Source: Gordonia paraffinivorans NBRC 108238
GTDB lineage: Bacteria; Actinomycetota; Actinomycetes; Mycobacteriales; Mycobacteriaceae
NCBI RefSeq assembly: GCF_000344155.1
Contig: NZ_BAOQ01000015.1
Span: forward strand, 58,803-122,802
Reading direction: 5' to 3'
DNA length: 64,000 bases
Shown here piece after piece: positions 1-11,886 of the stretch (the first letter of the stretch is position 1; every line of letters begins with the position of its first letter). Position numbers and translations under genes: made by a program. A model generated the notes under the pieces. The model was not told the origin of the DNA. It made no database searches and saw nothing but the letters and a program-made list of their open reading frames with translations.

Positions 1-1337
<1,337 letters not shown>

Positions 1338-1481
1338 TCACACGTGCCGAAGGCCTCCGACGAGACGGGTTCCCCTGGTTCTCGCCGCGTCGTGACACCG
1401 TCCGCACGCGCGTCGTCCACACGTCGGATCCCTGGCGGATGCCTGCGGCGCGACACGGGTGATATCGGCTACCGTGGTGGT

Positions 1482-1871
1482 GTGCGTGACCACCTGCCAC
1501 CCGGCCTCCCGCCGGACCCGTTCGCCGACGACCCGAGCGATCCCGCTGCCGCACTCGACAGTGTGGAGCCGGGTATCCCGTTGGACGAGAACGAGCGGCT
1601 GGCGGTCGAGGAGGACCTCGCCGATCTCGCGGTCTACGAGGCGCTGCTCGCCCATCGCGGCGTCCGCGGCTTGGTCGTCATGTGCGACGACTGCCACGAG
1701 GACCACTACCACGACTGGGACATGCTCCGCGCGAACCTCATCCAACTGCTGATCGACGGCACCGTGCGCCCGCACGAGCCCGCGGTCGACCCGAAGCCCG
1801 AGCACTACGTCACCTGGGACTACTGCCGCGGCTACGCCGACGCGCGCAACCACTTCGACGAAGGACGCTGA
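1482..1871 (+). CDS. DUF5319 family protein (Rv3412-like)
   Basis: This is a 129-residue conserved actinobacterial protein of unknown function. It starts at GTG 1482, which gives the family's N-terminus VRDHLPPGLPPDPFADDP; longer upstream frames are shadows of guaB. Conserved features are a long acidic helix, the cysteine/histidine-rich stretch CDDCHEDHYHDWD (Cys68, Cys71, His72, His75, His77) and TWDYCRGYAD with Cys115, which could bind a metal, although that is inference. It is transcribed divergently from guaB and converges on rsdA, with a strong hairpin between. The same gene sits at this place in mycobacteria. Confidence 0.85.
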   Translation: MRDHLPPGLPPDPFADDPSDPAAALDSVEPGIPLDENERLAVEEDLADLAVYEALLAHRGVRGLVVMCDDCHEDHYHDWDMLRANLIQLLIDGTVRPHEPAVDPKPEHYVTWDYCRGYADARNHFDEGR

Positions 1872-1904
1872 CCGCACCGGTCCCGCGCGACCGGCACCAA
1901 ACAA

Positions 1905-1945
1905 GACGACTGTGCCCGTACCTATCCGGTACGGGCACAGTCGTC
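1905..1945. terminator. Bidirectional terminator between DUF5319 and rsdA
   Basis: A perfect 18-bp inverted repeat (1905-1922 and 1928-1945) encloses a 5-base loop. It lies 33 bp after the DUF5319 stop and 20 bp from the rsdA stop, so it can end both convergent transcripts. There is no long T run, which is common in high-GC actinobacteria. Confidence 0.8.
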
Positions 1946-1965
1946 TGGTTCGTAGCGGCGCGCGA

Positions 1966-3024
1966 TCAGCCGGGCTTGCGCTTGGAGGCGTCGACGCCGG
2001 GGGGCGGCGACCACGGGAACGTGGGGAACTGCGCAGGTGTCCGACTCGCCGACGACGTGCTGGGCAACGACGGCTTGTCGGCCTTGGACTGACTCGGGGG
2101 CGACGTCGGCTGCGGCTCCTCGGACGTACCGGGCTCGTCGACCGGGCCGCCGGGCACCTCTTCGTCGCTCGACGGCGGGGCCGGCCGGTCGGACGGCGAG
2201 GGCACGGTGCTCTGGATACGCAGGTCCGGCTTGTCACTGGCGTCGGGCGAAGTCGCCGACGCACGCGACGGTTCGGTGCTCGTGTCCGTGGCCGGCATGC
2301 CGGCACCACCCCGGAGACGGCCGACCCACTCCGACATCTCCCGACGGGTGCCCTTGTCGCGCATCGGCCCCATCTTCTCCTCGGCCTTCTGGATGTAGAC
2401 GACCGCGGCGGAGGTGTCGCCGGCCGCGATCGCGGCCTCGGCACGCTCGAGGTTGCTGCGGACGTCGTAGGCCGCCTGGGTCTCGGAGGCCTGCTCGGAG
2501 AACACGACCTCCTTGACCGCCCACAACGGGTCGCCCGGCTTGGAGCCCTCGGAGAGGACCGTGAGGCCGGCGGCGGCGACGATGACGATCGCGGCCGCAC
2601 CCGACACGACTCGCAGGTGGCGGACCATCCGGCGTCCCCGGCTCGCGCGCTCGGTGTGGGCGATGGCCCGCTCGACGTCGTCGACCGACACCAGCGGGGC
2701 GGTCGGGGTCGAGACGGCCTCGCTACGCCAGCCCGACAGCAGCTCGGCGAGCTGGTACTCGGTGGTGTCGCGCGTGGGCACCGGCACGCCGCTCACGAGC
2801 GCGTCGAGGAAGTTCTCGTCGAAGGCGACCTCGGACAGGTCCGGCGCCTCGTCGGCGGAATCAGCCGCGACGCCGCCGGGCACGAGCAGCCCCGGGTCGT
2901 CGGCAGGTGTGTTGGGGTCCGGTCGTTCGGACCCGGACGCACGGTTGGTCAATGGTTCCCCCACTCGGCCGAGCTGTTCGCGCCCGTGGATCGAACGGCG
3001 GCGCCAGTCGGACTCCCCGCTCAT
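1966..3024 (-). CDS. rsdA: Anti-sigma-D factor RsdA
   Basis: RsdA is a membrane-anchored inhibitor of sigma factor D; in mycobacteria it is released by regulated proteolysis. The 352-residue product has the SigD-binding region at about residues 62-122 (DLSEVAFDENFLDAL ... TEYQLAELLSGWR), one transmembrane helix at about 136-158, and a long Ser/Pro/Glu-rich extracytoplasmic tail from about 220 to the end. Its ATG overlaps the sigD stop as ATGA (3021-3024), so translation is coupled to sigD. The order sigD-rsdA matches M. tuberculosis Rv3414c-Rv3413c. Confidence 0.92.
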   Translation of the reverse strand: MSGESDWRRRSIHGREQLGRVGEPLTNRASGSERPDPNTPADDPGLLVPGGVAADSADEAPDLSEVAFDENFLDALVSGVPVPTRDTTEYQLAELLSGWRSEAVSTPTAPLVSVDDVERAIAHTERASRGRRMVRHLRVVSGAAAIVIVAAAGLTVLSEGSKPGDPLWAVKEVVFSEQASETQAAYDVRSNLERAEAAIAAGDTSAAVVYIQKAEEKMGPMRDKGTRREMSEWVGRLRGGAGMPATDTSTEPSRASATSPDASDKPDLRIQSTVPSPSDRPAPPSSDEEVPGGPVDEPGTSEEPQPTSPPSQSKADKPSLPSTSSASRTPAQFPTFPWSPPPGVDASKRKPG

Positions 3025-3596
3025 CGTGATCCTCCCGCTCGTTTCAGCTCTTCCTTCAACTTCGCCAGTGCCCGATGCTGGGCGACGCGCACCGCCCCCG
3101 CGGTGCTACCGATCATCTGGGCCGTCTCCTCCGCGGACATCCCGACGACGAGTCGCAGGACCAGGACCTCGCGCTGCTTCTCGGGGAGAATCTCCAAGAG
3201 CGCGCGCATCCGTCTGCTGGCGTCGGCGTCGAGCGCGGATTGCTCCGGCCCGTCCGTCACCAGACCCACCTCGGGAATGTCCTCGACCGGATCGGACTTC
3301 ACTCGCGCCGCCACCCGCATGGCGTCGGCCACCTTGTGCGAGGTGATGCCGTAGACGAAGGCCATGAACGGCTTGCCCTGATCCCGATAACGGGGCAGAG
3401 CGGTCATGACCGCCATCAAAGCCTCCTGCGCGATGTCGTCCGCGGAGAACAGGTGCCGTTCTCCCACTCCGATTCGCCCTCGGCAGTACCGCAGGATCGG
3501 CTCCTGCACACTCTCGAGGACTGCGGTGAGAGCTGCACGATCGCCCCGGCCCGCGGCCCGCACAGCGTCGTCCAACTCACCACCTGACAGCTTCAT
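3021..3596 (-). CDS. sigD: ECF RNA polymerase sigma factor SigD
   Basis: This 191-residue ECF-type sigma factor redirects RNA polymerase and is held by RsdA, encoded next. Region 2 spans about residues 10-95 (FSADDIAQEALMAVMTALPRY) and region 4 about 125-185 (LPEKQREVLVLRLVVGMSAEETA ... VRVAQHRALAKLK). I chose ATG 3596 (MKLSGGELDDA); the frame is open further upstream, but the homologous sequence begins close to this point. The protein is similar to mycobacterial SigD along its whole length. Confidence 0.93.
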   Translation of the reverse strand: MKLSGGELDDAVRAAGRGDRAALTAVLESVQEPILRYCRGRIGVGERHLFSADDIAQEALMAVMTALPRYRDQGKPFMAFVYGITSHKVADAMRVAARVKSDPVEDIPEVGLVTDGPEQSALDADASRRMRALLEILPEKQREVLVLRLVVGMSAEETAQMIGSTAGAVRVAQHRALAKLKEELKRAGGSR

Positions 3597-3712
3597 CGCG
3601 CGTAGGAAACCCCGTGTTACAGATCGGTTGACCGCCCGCTGGCCGGTCCTGTTACGGGCCCCCGCGCCTCCGGCGTCGACGACGACGCCGCCGAGGCAGA
3701 CCCTCAAACACC

Positions 3713-4651
3713 TTAGCCATCATCACCCGACCGCAACGGCATGCCCTTGCCGACGAGCGTGGCGCGCAGGTGGCCGTACCTCTGTTCTTCCTGCGGCGAG
3801 ACGTCGCCGAGTCCGGAAAGCAGGCTCCAGGCCGCCCATTCGAGCGGCAAGAGCCCCTCCTGACCTGCGGTGACGACAACATGCCGGGCCCGTGCCACCG
3901 CGTCCTCGCGACGGCCCATGCCCGCCTCGGCCGCAGCCAGGATGAGTTCGGTCTTGACGCGATGGCGGACGGGCACCGTCGAATGCTCCGACAGACGGCC
4001 GACCAGCCCCGCGCCCGCCTCCGCATGGACCAGGCCGGCCGCGACGTCCCCCGAGTAGAGGCCGAGCTCGGCGCTGACCCACTCCCAGCGCAGCAGGCAG
4101 CGCGAGAACGTGAGCCAGTTCTCGTCCTCGTTGCCGGTGTCCCCGGCGAACAACCCGCGCGCACGTTCCAGCAGGCGCCGCGACGCACCGAACCGCAACA
4201 GCCCGAGATTGTCGGCCGCGAGACCCACCAGCGCGTCGGCGACCGCGGCGCGTAACGGGTCGAACCGCCTCCCGCCGGACTCCGGGTCGGGCCACACGTC
4301 GGCCACCACTGCCAGGGCACGCCCGTCGACCCCGATCGCGCGATCGTGCCGGCCGCCCTGCCGTAGCAACGACGCCCGCGTGCTCAGACACAGCGAGAGC
4401 ACCGCGGCGTCGACGCCCCGGGGCGCGGCGGAACCGTGGGCGGCTCGGATGCCGGCGACGACACCGTCGAGAGCGGCGAGCGCAGCTGCGTAGTCGCCTC
4501 GGCCGCCTTTCTCCACCGCGTCGGTCCACCACCCCAACCGTGCGTCGACGCCGGCGCGGGCGATGTCCCGAGTCCCGCCAGACGGGCCCGGACCAGCGGT
4601 TTCACGGGGTCGGCGAGTGGCCTGGATCACTGGATCCTTTTTGGTTTGCAT
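3713..4651 (-). CDS. Conserved helical protein, Rv3415c-like by position
   Basis: The function is unknown. The product (312 residues from ATG 4651) is almost entirely alpha-helical with repeated helix pairs such as GRGDYAAALAALDGVVAGI, GLAADNLGLLRFGASRRLLERARGLF and AEAGMGRREDAVARARHVV, which look like degenerate tetratricopeptide repeats. No signal peptide or membrane helix is seen. An alternative start at GTG 4630 is better placed behind the purine-rich AAAAAGGA. It stands between whiB3 (divergent) and sigD, as Rv3415c does in M. tuberculosis, and may be transcribed with sigD-rsdA across a 116-bp gap. Confidence 0.75.
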   Translation of the reverse strand: MQTKKDPVIQATRRPRETAGPGPSGGTRDIARAGVDARLGWWTDAVEKGGRGDYAAALAALDGVVAGIRAAHGSAAPRGVDAAVLSLCLSTRASLLRQGGRHDRAIGVDGRALAVVADVWPDPESGGRRFDPLRAAVADALVGLAADNLGLLRFGASRRLLERARGLFAGDTGNEDENWLTFSRCLLRWEWVSAELGLYSGDVAAGLVHAEAGAGLVGRLSEHSTVPVRHRVKTELILAAAEAGMGRREDAVARARHVVVTAGQEGLLPLEWAAWSLLSGLGDVSPQEEQRYGHLRATLVGKGMPLRSGDDG

Positions 4652-5046
4652 GAATTTAACGAACGATTCCCAACGTTAATCCCGGGACAAGATCACCGGC
4701 AGATAATAAGGAGATTTCCACGATGTTAACCGTTGACAAGCCGCCGCCGCCCCCATTCGCCGCCTCACCTCACCTTCCCTCTCGTACACAGAGACCATTT
4801 CCGCAGTTCAGGACGGATGTTTATGGTCTGAACGAAGGCATTCGACCCTCCCACGATCCCTCGTGATATCACCGTCAGGCCGTCTAACCTGCCGTTAACA
4901 TCGACGAGACTTTTTGTTCTTCTGAGGCCATTCCGAGCGATGTTGACTGCATTTCTCAGGCCCGCTTAATGTGTGCTCACGCGTTGCAGGAATCGACGTT
5001 TCGCCACCGGAGAACCCGGAGCGGCCCTAGACAAGGAGAAGCTGCC
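4652..5046. promoter_or_regulatory. Divergent intergenic region upstream of whiB3
   Basis: This 395-bp non-coding region is clearly richer in A and T than its surroundings. It holds a 10-bp motif at 4721-4730 (CGATGTTAAC) and its exact reverse complement at 4894-4903, 163 bp apart, plus the whiB3 promoter. The length and the repeated GTTAAC core suggest binding of a regulator to both divergent genes; that is inference. Confidence 0.5.
4943..4972 (+). promoter_or_regulatory. Predicted whiB3 promoter
   Basis: A -35 box TTGACT (4943-4948) and a -10 box TAATGT (4967-4972) are separated by 18 bp. Transcription would start near 4979 and leave a leader of about 68 bases before the whiB3 ATG, with AAGGAG at 5033-5038. 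Confidence 0.6.
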
Positions 5047-5343
5047 ATGCCTCAGCCAAACCACCTCCCCGGCCCCAATGCAGACGTCTGGGACTGGCAG
5101 ATGCACGGGCTCTGCCGCGGAGTCGACTCGTCGATGTTCTTCCATCCTGACGGAGAACGCGGCCGGGCGCGCGCCCAGCGCGAGCGCCGCGCCAAGGAGA
5201 TGTGCCACCAGTGCCCGGTGATCGCCCAATGCCGCGAGCATGCGCTGGCCGTCGCCGAACCCTACGGCATCTGGGGCGGACTCTCGGAGTCCGAGCGCAG
5301 CATGCTGATGAAGCGGGGCGTCGGGCGCCGGATGGCGAGCTGA
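5047..5343 (+). CDS. whiB3: Redox-sensing transcriptional regulator WhiB3
   Basis: WhiB proteins bind a [4Fe-4S] cluster, interact with the primary sigma factor and regulate transcription; WhiB3 of mycobacteria links redox state to lipid metabolism. The 98-residue product has the four cluster cysteines at 23, 53, 56 and 62, the conserved GIWGG turn at about 74-78 and a basic C-terminus for DNA contact. The N-terminus MPQPNHLPGPNADVWDWQ closely matches mycobacterial WhiB3. The start is fixed by AAGGAG eight bases upstream. A strong terminator follows. Confidence 0.95.
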   Translation: MPQPNHLPGPNADVWDWQMHGLCRGVDSSMFFHPDGERGRARAQRERRAKEMCHQCPVIAQCREHALAVAEPYGIWGGLSESERSMLMKRGVGRRMAS

Positions 5344-5438
5344 CCAACGCCGGCGACCGGCGACGATCGCACCGACCGTGACCCTCGAGCCCCTGTGACC
5401 CTCGAGGAACGCCGAACCATTCGAACCGAAGCACCGAG

Positions 5439-5476
5439 GAGCCGCACATCCCCTACGGGGGATGCGCGGCTCTTCT
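5439..5476 (+). terminator. whiB3 terminator
   Basis: A 15-bp stem with one mismatch (5439-5453 with 5458-5472) closes on the very stable tetraloop C(TACG)G and is followed by a T/C-rich stretch. It lies 95 bp after the whiB3 stop. Confidence 0.75.
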
Positions 5477-5555
5477 GCTCTCGGTTCTGCCGTCGCCGAC
5501 GCATCGGCCCCACCGCGGCGCGACGACCTCCGGCGCGTGGCCGCCCTGCGAAAGC

Positions 5556-5598
5556 CGAACCGGCTGTCACCCACGGGTGGTGGATGACAGCCGGTTCG
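5556..5598 (-). terminator. groEL1 terminator
   Basis: A perfect 14-bp inverted repeat (5556-5569 and 5585-5598) stands 26 bp beyond the groEL1 stop on the minus strand. The loop contains a further CCCAC/GTGG pairing. Confidence 0.75.
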
Positions 5599-5624
5599 TC
5601 AGCGAGACGCCGAGGGTGTCCGCG

Positions 5625-7256
<1,632 letters not shown>

Positions 7257-7300
7257 TCACTGAGTAGGTCTTCACGGGAGCCGCCCGGCGTCAACGGCGA

Positions 7301-7335
7301 CCGCCCCGGGACCCCTGGACGGGGAGCCGGGGCGG
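7301..7335 (-). other. Stem-loop between groES and groEL1
   Basis: CCGCCCCGG (7301-7309) pairs with CCGGGGCGG (7327-7335), with an inner CCCC/GGGG pairing. There is no T run. It may partly terminate or mark an mRNA processing site, adjusting the GroES to GroEL1 ratio. Confidence 0.5.
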
Positions 7336-7384
7336 CGCGTCAGACGTTCAGACGACTCGCGGGGAGAGATCCCTCGCCCGAGTC

Positions 7385-7684
7385 TTACTTGCCGATGACG
7401 GCGAGCACGTCGCGCGCCGACAGGATCAGGTACTCCTCGCCGTTGTACTTGATCTCGGTGCCGCCGTACTTGCTGTAGATGACGGTGTCGCCTTCCTTGA
7501 CGTCGACCGGAATGCGATTGCCCTGCTCGGTGACCCGACCCTCGCCGACGGCGATGACGGTGCCTTCCTGCGGCTTCTCCTTGGCGGAGTCCGGGATGAC
7601 CAGGCCCGAGGCGGTGGTCGTCTCGGCCTCGACGGCCTGCACCAGGATCTTGTCCTCAAGCGGCTTGATGTTCACGCTCGCCAC
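7385..7684 (-). CDS. groES: 10 kDa co-chaperonin GroES
   Basis: GroES caps the GroEL ring. The 99-residue product begins at GTG 7684 ([21 protein letters not shown]), preceded by GAGGA; the open frame extends upstream to 7786 but that extension has no homology and lies near the operator. The mobile loop ([23 protein letters not shown]) and the C-terminal [15 protein letters not shown] are typical. It is the first gene of the groES-groEL1 operon. Confidence 0.97.
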   Translation of the reverse strand: MASVNIKPLEDKILVQAVEAETTTASGLVIPDSAKEKPQEGTVIAVGEGRVTEQGNRIPVDVKEGDTVIYSKYGGTEIKYNGEEYLILSARDVLAVIGK

Positions 7685-7786
7685 GATGTGAGTCCTCAAC
7701 TTTCGTACTGAGAAAGAATCTGCACGTTCATGGCCCTGGGACAAAACCTCGTCGTCGCGGGTGTCCGAGGCTTCACTCAGTGCCAA

Positions 7787-7813
7787 CTAGCACTCTATAC
7801 ATGCGAGTGCCAG
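7787..7813 (-). promoter_or_regulatory. CIRCE heat-shock operator (HrcA site)
   Basis: TAGCACTC (7788-7795), nine bases, then GAGTGCCA (7805-7812) matches the CIRCE pattern bound by the repressor HrcA. It lies about 100 bp upstream of groES. The right half also forms a second palindrome, GAGTGC-CA-GCACTC (7805-7818). hrcA itself is not in the window. Confidence 0.88.
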
Positions 7814-7906
7814 CACTCAAGGGAGGTGGGTGCGAAATGCCGGAGTTTCGCCCGCGGCGATCGCAGACGGGCGGCCAGACACCCCGAACCCGCCCGCGCG
7901 GACGCC

Positions 7907-8953
7907 TCAGAGCTGGCTGACCCGCACCGACATCGCCGGGTCGGAGGCCACGGTGAGCGGCGACGGCGCGGCGCCGCCGGCGATCACGTGGGCTCCGAGG
8001 GTGGCGATCATCGCGCCGTTGTCGGTGCACAGCCGGGGCCTGGGGACGCGCAGCGTGATCCCCGCCGCCGCACACCGCTCCTCGGCCAGCGAGCGGATCC
8101 GCGAGTTGGCGGTCGCGCCGCCGCCGAGCACGAGGGTCGTCACGCCCAGGTCCTCGCATGCGCGCACCGCCTTCATGGTGAGCACGTCGGCGACCGCCTC
8201 CTGGAACGACGCCGCGACATCGGCGACGGGGACCGGCACGCCGTCACGTTCGCACTTCTCGACGTAGCGGGCGACAGCGGTCTTGAGCCCGCTGAAGGAG
8301 AAGTCGTGGCGGGCATCGCGGGGCCCGGTCATGCCGCGCGGGAAGGCGATCGCGTTCGGGTCGCCGTCGCGGGCGACGCGGTCGAGCGCGGGACCGCCCG
8401 GGAACCCCAGGTCGAGCAGCCGAGCCACCTTGTCGAAGGCCTCCCCCGCCGCGTCGTCGACGGTCGTGCCGAGCTCGACGATCGGCTGCGCGAGATCCTT
8501 CACGTGCAGCAGGTGGGTGTGTCCGCCCGAGACGAGCAGCGCGACGCACTCGGGCATGGGCCCGTGTTCGAGCGTGTCCACCGCGACGTGCCCGCCGAGG
8601 TGGTTCATCGCGTAGAGCGGCACGTCCCACGCGAGTGCGTAGGCCTTGGCCGCGGCGACGCCGACGAGCAGCGCACCCGCCAGGCCGGGGCCGATGGTCA
8701 CCGCGATCGCATCCGGCTTGTCGATGCCGGCGGCCTCGCGGGCGCGTCGCATGGTGGGGACGATGGCCTCGAGGTGTGCGCGCGAGGCGATCTCGGGCAC
8801 CACGCCGCCGAAGCGCGCGTGCTCGTCGACGCTGCTGGCCACCTCGTCGGCGAGCAGGGTGGCGTATCCGGGGGTGTCCCCGTCGCCGGGTGTCCAGCGC
8901 ACGATCCCGACACCGGTCTCGTCGCAGGAACTCTCGATGCCCATGACGATCAC
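7907..8953 (-). CDS. tsaD: tRNA N6-adenosine threonylcarbamoyltransferase TsaD
   Basis: TsaD transfers the threonylcarbamoyl group to A37 of ANN-decoding tRNAs, working with TsaB and TsaE, all encoded here. The 348-residue protein has the Kae1/Gcp motifs [12 protein letters not shown], the metal-binding [17 protein letters not shown] and LCTDNGAM near the C-terminus. The chosen start is GTG 8953, which overlaps the rimI stop by four bases (GTGA); ATG 8944 is three codons inside and also possible. The N-terminus of the longer open frame is a shadow of rimI. Confidence 0.95.
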   Translation of the reverse strand: MIVMGIESSCDETGVGIVRWTPGDGDTPGYATLLADEVASSVDEHARFGGVVPEIASRAHLEAIVPTMRRAREAAGIDKPDAIAVTIGPGLAGALLVGVAAAKAYALAWDVPLYAMNHLGGHVAVDTLEHGPMPECVALLVSGGHTHLLHVKDLAQPIVELGTTVDDAAGEAFDKVARLLDLGFPGGPALDRVARDGDPNAIAFPRGMTGPRDARHDFSFSGLKTAVARYVEKCERDGVPVPVADVAASFQEAVADVLTMKAVRACEDLGVTTLVLGGGATANSRIRSLAEERCAAAGITLRVPRPRLCTDNGAMIATLGAHVIAGGAAPSPLTVASDPAMSVRVSQL

Positions 8954-9459
8954 GCCGGGCCCTCCTCCGGTTCGATCGGCCGTCCCGAACTCGGGGCCCG
9001 CAGCATCGTGTAGGCGTCCGCGCCGGACGGTTGGTAATAGCCGCGACGCAACCCGACGGTGGTGAAGCCGTGCCGGGAGTACAGCGCGATCGCGGGGTCG
9101 TTGTCGGTGCGAACCTCGAGATAGACGGGTGCGTCGACCTCGTCGGCGACCGCGAGCATCGCCTCGAGCAGGGCCTTGCCGATGCCCTTGCCCTGGTGGC
9201 GCGGATCGACCGAGATGGTGTGGATCTCGCACTCGTAGGCCTCGGGCTGACCGAGCGTCGAGATCCCGGCGTAGCCGATGATCTCGCCGCCGGGCTCCTC
9301 CCGGGCCGCGAAGTAGGTGTTGTACGGGGCGTTCAGCTCGGCCCGGAAGGCCGACGCCGGCCACGGTGAGTCGTCGCCGTAGATCACCTTCTCGAGCATC
9401 GCGCAGCGCGGGATGTCGTCGTAGGTGAGCGCGTCGATGACGGGCTCGGAAGCGGTCAC
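8950..9459 (-). CDS. rimI: Ribosomal-protein-alanine N-acetyltransferase RimI-like
   Basis: This GNAT-family enzyme uses acetyl-CoA to acetylate protein N-termini; RimI modifies ribosomal protein S18 in E. coli, but the actinobacterial target is less certain. The 169-residue product shows the acetyl-CoA binding motif A ([17 protein letters not shown], about residues 82-98) and the typical RimI C-terminal stretch [18 protein letters not shown]. It starts at GTG 9459 overlapping the tsaB stop (GTGA), and its own stop overlaps the tsaD start. Its place within the tsa genes is conserved in actinobacteria. Confidence 0.9.
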   Translation of the reverse strand: MTASEPVIDALTYDDIPRCAMLEKVIYGDDSPWPASAFRAELNAPYNTYFAAREEPGGEIIGYAGISTLGQPEAYECEIHTISVDPRHQGKGIGKALLEAMLAVADEVDAPVYLEVRTDNDPAIALYSRHGFTTVGLRRGYYQPSGADAYTMLRAPSSGRPIEPEEGPA

Positions 9460-10220
9460 GGCACGACCTCGGAGGCCTGCGCCTGCTGCGCTTCGCGCTC
9501 CTTCCTCGCCTTGCGCTCCTTCAATTCCTTCTGCTCGACGGCGTCGGGCCGGCGGAGGTAGAGCGGGACGAGGGGTTCGGCGGGATCACCGGCGACGATG
9601 CGGCCCGCGGCCGCCGCGACGAGGCCGCGGGGCGTCGGGACCGTGACCTCGGGCGGCGTACCCGTCCAGCCGACGAGTTCGAGGTGCGGCGCCGAGCCGG
9701 CCGCCACGGCGTAGGTCCCGGCGGCGAGATCGGCCGCGAGGTCCTCGGCGAGGAGCGCGGGCGCGATGACCCCCGGGCCGTCGGTGCGCCGACCGTCGGC
9801 GTAGGCCGCCCAGTACACCTCGCGGCGCCGGGCGTCGGTGACGACGAGCACGCCTGCTCCCTCGGGCGCGGCGTCGAGCGCGAGCGCATCCAGCGAGCAC
9901 ACCCCGTACGCCGGGATCCCGAGCGCATCGGCGAAGGCGGCACCGGTCGCCATCCCGACCCGCAGGCCGGTGAACGGTCCGGGTCCGCAGCCGACGACCA
10001 CCGCGTCGAGGGCGTCACGCGACACCCCCGCCTCGGCGAGGCACTCGGCGACGAGGGTCGTCAGCAGTTCGGCGTGCCGACGATGATCCGAGATCACCCG
10101 TTCGGCGAGAACCGCGGTGTCGCCGAACGATTCGCCGACCACCTCGACGACGCCGGTCACGACCGAGTCGGTGGCGGTGTCGATCGCGAGGACCTTGTAC
10201 GCGCGCTGCCCGGAACTCAT
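9456..10220 (-). CDS. tsaB: tRNA threonylcarbamoyladenosine biosynthesis protein TsaB
   Basis: TsaB is the non-catalytic partner of TsaD in t6A formation. The 254-residue product contains the ASKHA-fold N-terminal [16 protein letters not shown] and [19 protein letters not shown] typical of TsaB/YeaZ. The start ATG 10220 overlaps the tsaE stop as ATGA; an in-frame ATG at 10241 would add seven residues inside tsaE and is less likely. The C-terminus is a Lys/Glu-rich tail ([17 protein letters not shown]) beyond the usual fold. Confidence 0.92.
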   Translation of the reverse strand: MSSGQRAYKVLAIDTATDSVVTGVVEVVGESFGDTAVLAERVISDHRRHAELLTTLVAECLAEAGVSRDALDAVVVGCGPGPFTGLRVGMATGAAFADALGIPAYGVCSLDALALDAAPEGAGVLVVTDARRREVYWAAYADGRRTDGPGVIAPALLAEDLAADLAAGTYAVAAGSAPHLELVGWTGTPPEVTVPTPRGLVAAAAGRIVAGDPAEPLVPLYLRRPDAVEQKELKERKARKEREAQQAQASEVVP

Positions 10221-10750
10221 TCCTCGCTCACCCATTCCCACTCCGCATGCCGCACATCGGTGTCGGGGTCTCGCCGCAACCGCACGACGAGATACCGCTG
10301 CGCCAGTCTCTCGGCCACACCCTCACCCCATTCGACCACGACCACCGCATCCTCGAGATCGGTGTCCAGGTCGAGCGCGTCCAGCTCGTCGAGGACCACG
10401 CGGGCGGGCCGCCCGTCGGGGCCCGGCTCGTGCAGGCCGAGACGGTAGGCGTCGACGTGGACCATGGCCAGGCCGTCAGGACGGCCGGCGCGGTGCTCGC
10501 GGGCGATGATGAACGTCGGCGACGTGACCCGTCCTTCCACCCCGAGCCCCCGGCCGATCCCGCGGGCGAGCGCGGTCTTCCCGGCACCGAGCGGGCCGTC
10601 GAGGATGACGAGGTCGCCCGCCGAGAGGGTCGTGGCGAGTTCGGCGCCGAAGGCCTCGGTGTCGGCGACGTCGGGCAACTCGCGGGTGCCCGCGCGATCG
10701 GTGATCGGGCTCGGCTGCGTAGCGTCCGGCGTCCCGGGTGTGTTGCTCAT
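10217..10750 (-). CDS. tsaE: tRNA threonylcarbamoyladenosine biosynthesis ATPase TsaE
   Basis: TsaE is the ATPase that drives the TsaBD cycle. The 177-residue protein has the P-loop GPLGAGKT at 52-59, the switch-like VTSPTFIIAREH and MVHVDAYRL, and VVVVEWGEG near the C-terminus. It starts at ATG 10750, overlapping the upstream hydrolase stop as ATGA. The first 25 residues are a Thr/Pro-rich extension not seen in the E. coli protein. Confidence 0.93.
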   Translation of the reverse strand: MSNTPGTPDATQPSPITDRAGTRELPDVADTEAFGAELATTLSAGDLVILDGPLGAGKTALARGIGRGLGVEGRVTSPTFIIAREHRAGRPDGLAMVHVDAYRLGLHEPGPDGRPARVVLDELDALDLDTDLEDAVVVVEWGEGVAERLAQRYLVVRLRRDPDTDVRHAEWEWVSEE

Positions 10751-11868
10751 GCGCGCTTCCGATTCCACCAGCGACGACGAGGCCGTGGCAGCGCCACCCG
10801 CGCCCGGTCGACGAGATCGACGATCGCGTCGGACACGATCTCCGGTTCCTCCATCTGGACCATGTGCCCGGCTCCCTTGATGACCACGAGGCGTGAATCC
10901 GTTCCGAGCTGCGAGTACATCCGAACCGAGTTCGGCAGCGGCGTGAGTCGGTCCTTGTCGCCGCAGACGACGGTCGAGGGCACCTGGGCCAGCACCGGCA
11001 GCGCGGTGGACTCGTCGTGGATCTCCAGCGCGTGCAGGAAGTTCACGATCGTCTCGATCGGCGTGTTCTGGATCATCTTCTCCACCGCGCGGCCGAGTGC
11101 CGGGCTGAAGAAGGTGGGGCCGAAGCTGGCCGCGACCAGTACTGGTTCGAGCGCGGACCTGGTGATACCGCGGCCGGCCTGCACCAGCCGCGGGGCGCGG
11201 CGGACGCTGAGCCGGAACGCGTCGACGATCGGGTTCTGCAGCCCCTCGCCGAGTCCGGCCTCGGTGAGTCCGCGCGCGGCGGTGGCGACGAGCGCGACAC
11301 CGGCCACCCGCCCCTCCGCGGAGAACAGCGCCGGGTGACGGCGCGCGAGGCCCATGAGGGTCATGCCGCCCATCGAATGCCCCACCAGCACGACGTGACC
11401 GGTGGGCGCGGTGGACCGGAGCACCGCGGCCGCGTCGTCGGCGAGTTGGGCGATGGTGCAGGTCTCCGCGGGCGCGGCGTCGCTGTGGCCGTGACCGCGG
11501 TGATCGTAGAAGACGAGCCGATAGTTGCGGTCGGGCCACTCCCGGGCGAGCTGCTGCCACTGGAAGTGCCAGCTCGCCATGCGCAGGCTGAAGCCGTGCA
11601 CGAAGACGATGGTCAGCTCGGGCGCCTCACCGTGGGCGACGTTCCCCAGATCGAGTGTGCGCACCGCGAGCTCGAGACCGTCGTCGGTGGTGACCGTGCT
11701 CGCCGGGAGGTCGTACATCGCGGTCAGGTCGATGCCGTGGTACGGGTCGGGCCGGCCCACGACGCTCTTGCGCGCGGCATTGCGGGCCGCACCGATCGCC
11801 GCCCGTCCGCCGAGGGCCGCGACGCCGGCGACACCGGCCAACAGGCCCGCGCGTTCGTAGTCCTCCAT
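10747..11868 (-). CDS. Alpha/beta-fold hydrolase, conserved next to alr and tsaE
   Basis: This is a serine hydrolase of unknown substrate, 373 residues. The lid and core follow the alpha/beta fold: the oxyanion segment FVHGFSLRMASW, YDHRGHGHSD, the nucleophile elbow GHSMGG, the acid in CGDKDRLTPL and the histidine in KGAGHMVQMEEP. The N-terminal AGLLAGVAGVAALGGRAAIGAA may be a membrane-associated or signal-like helix. ATG 11868 has a G-rich ribosome site directly upstream; ATG 11886 would add six residues. It sits 18 bp after alr and overlaps tsaE, so it is part of the same transcript. Confidence 0.85.
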   Translation of the reverse strand: MEDYERAGLLAGVAGVAALGGRAAIGAARNAARKSVVGRPDPYHGIDLTAMYDLPASTVTTDDGLELAVRTLDLGNVAHGEAPELTIVFVHGFSLRMASWHFQWQQLAREWPDRNYRLVFYDHRGHGHSDAAPAETCTIAQLADDAAAVLRSTAPTGHVVLVGHSMGGMTLMGLARRHPALFSAEGRVAGVALVATAARGLTEAGLGEGLQNPIVDAFRLSVRRAPRLVQAGRGITRSALEPVLVAASFGPTFFSPALGRAVEKMIQNTPIETIVNFLHALEIHDESTALPVLAQVPSTVVCGDKDRLTPLPNSVRMYSQLGTDSRLVVIKGAGHMVQMEEPEIVSDAIVDLVDRARVALPRPRRRWWNRKRA

Positions 11869-11886
11869 CTCGCTCACCCCCCTCAT

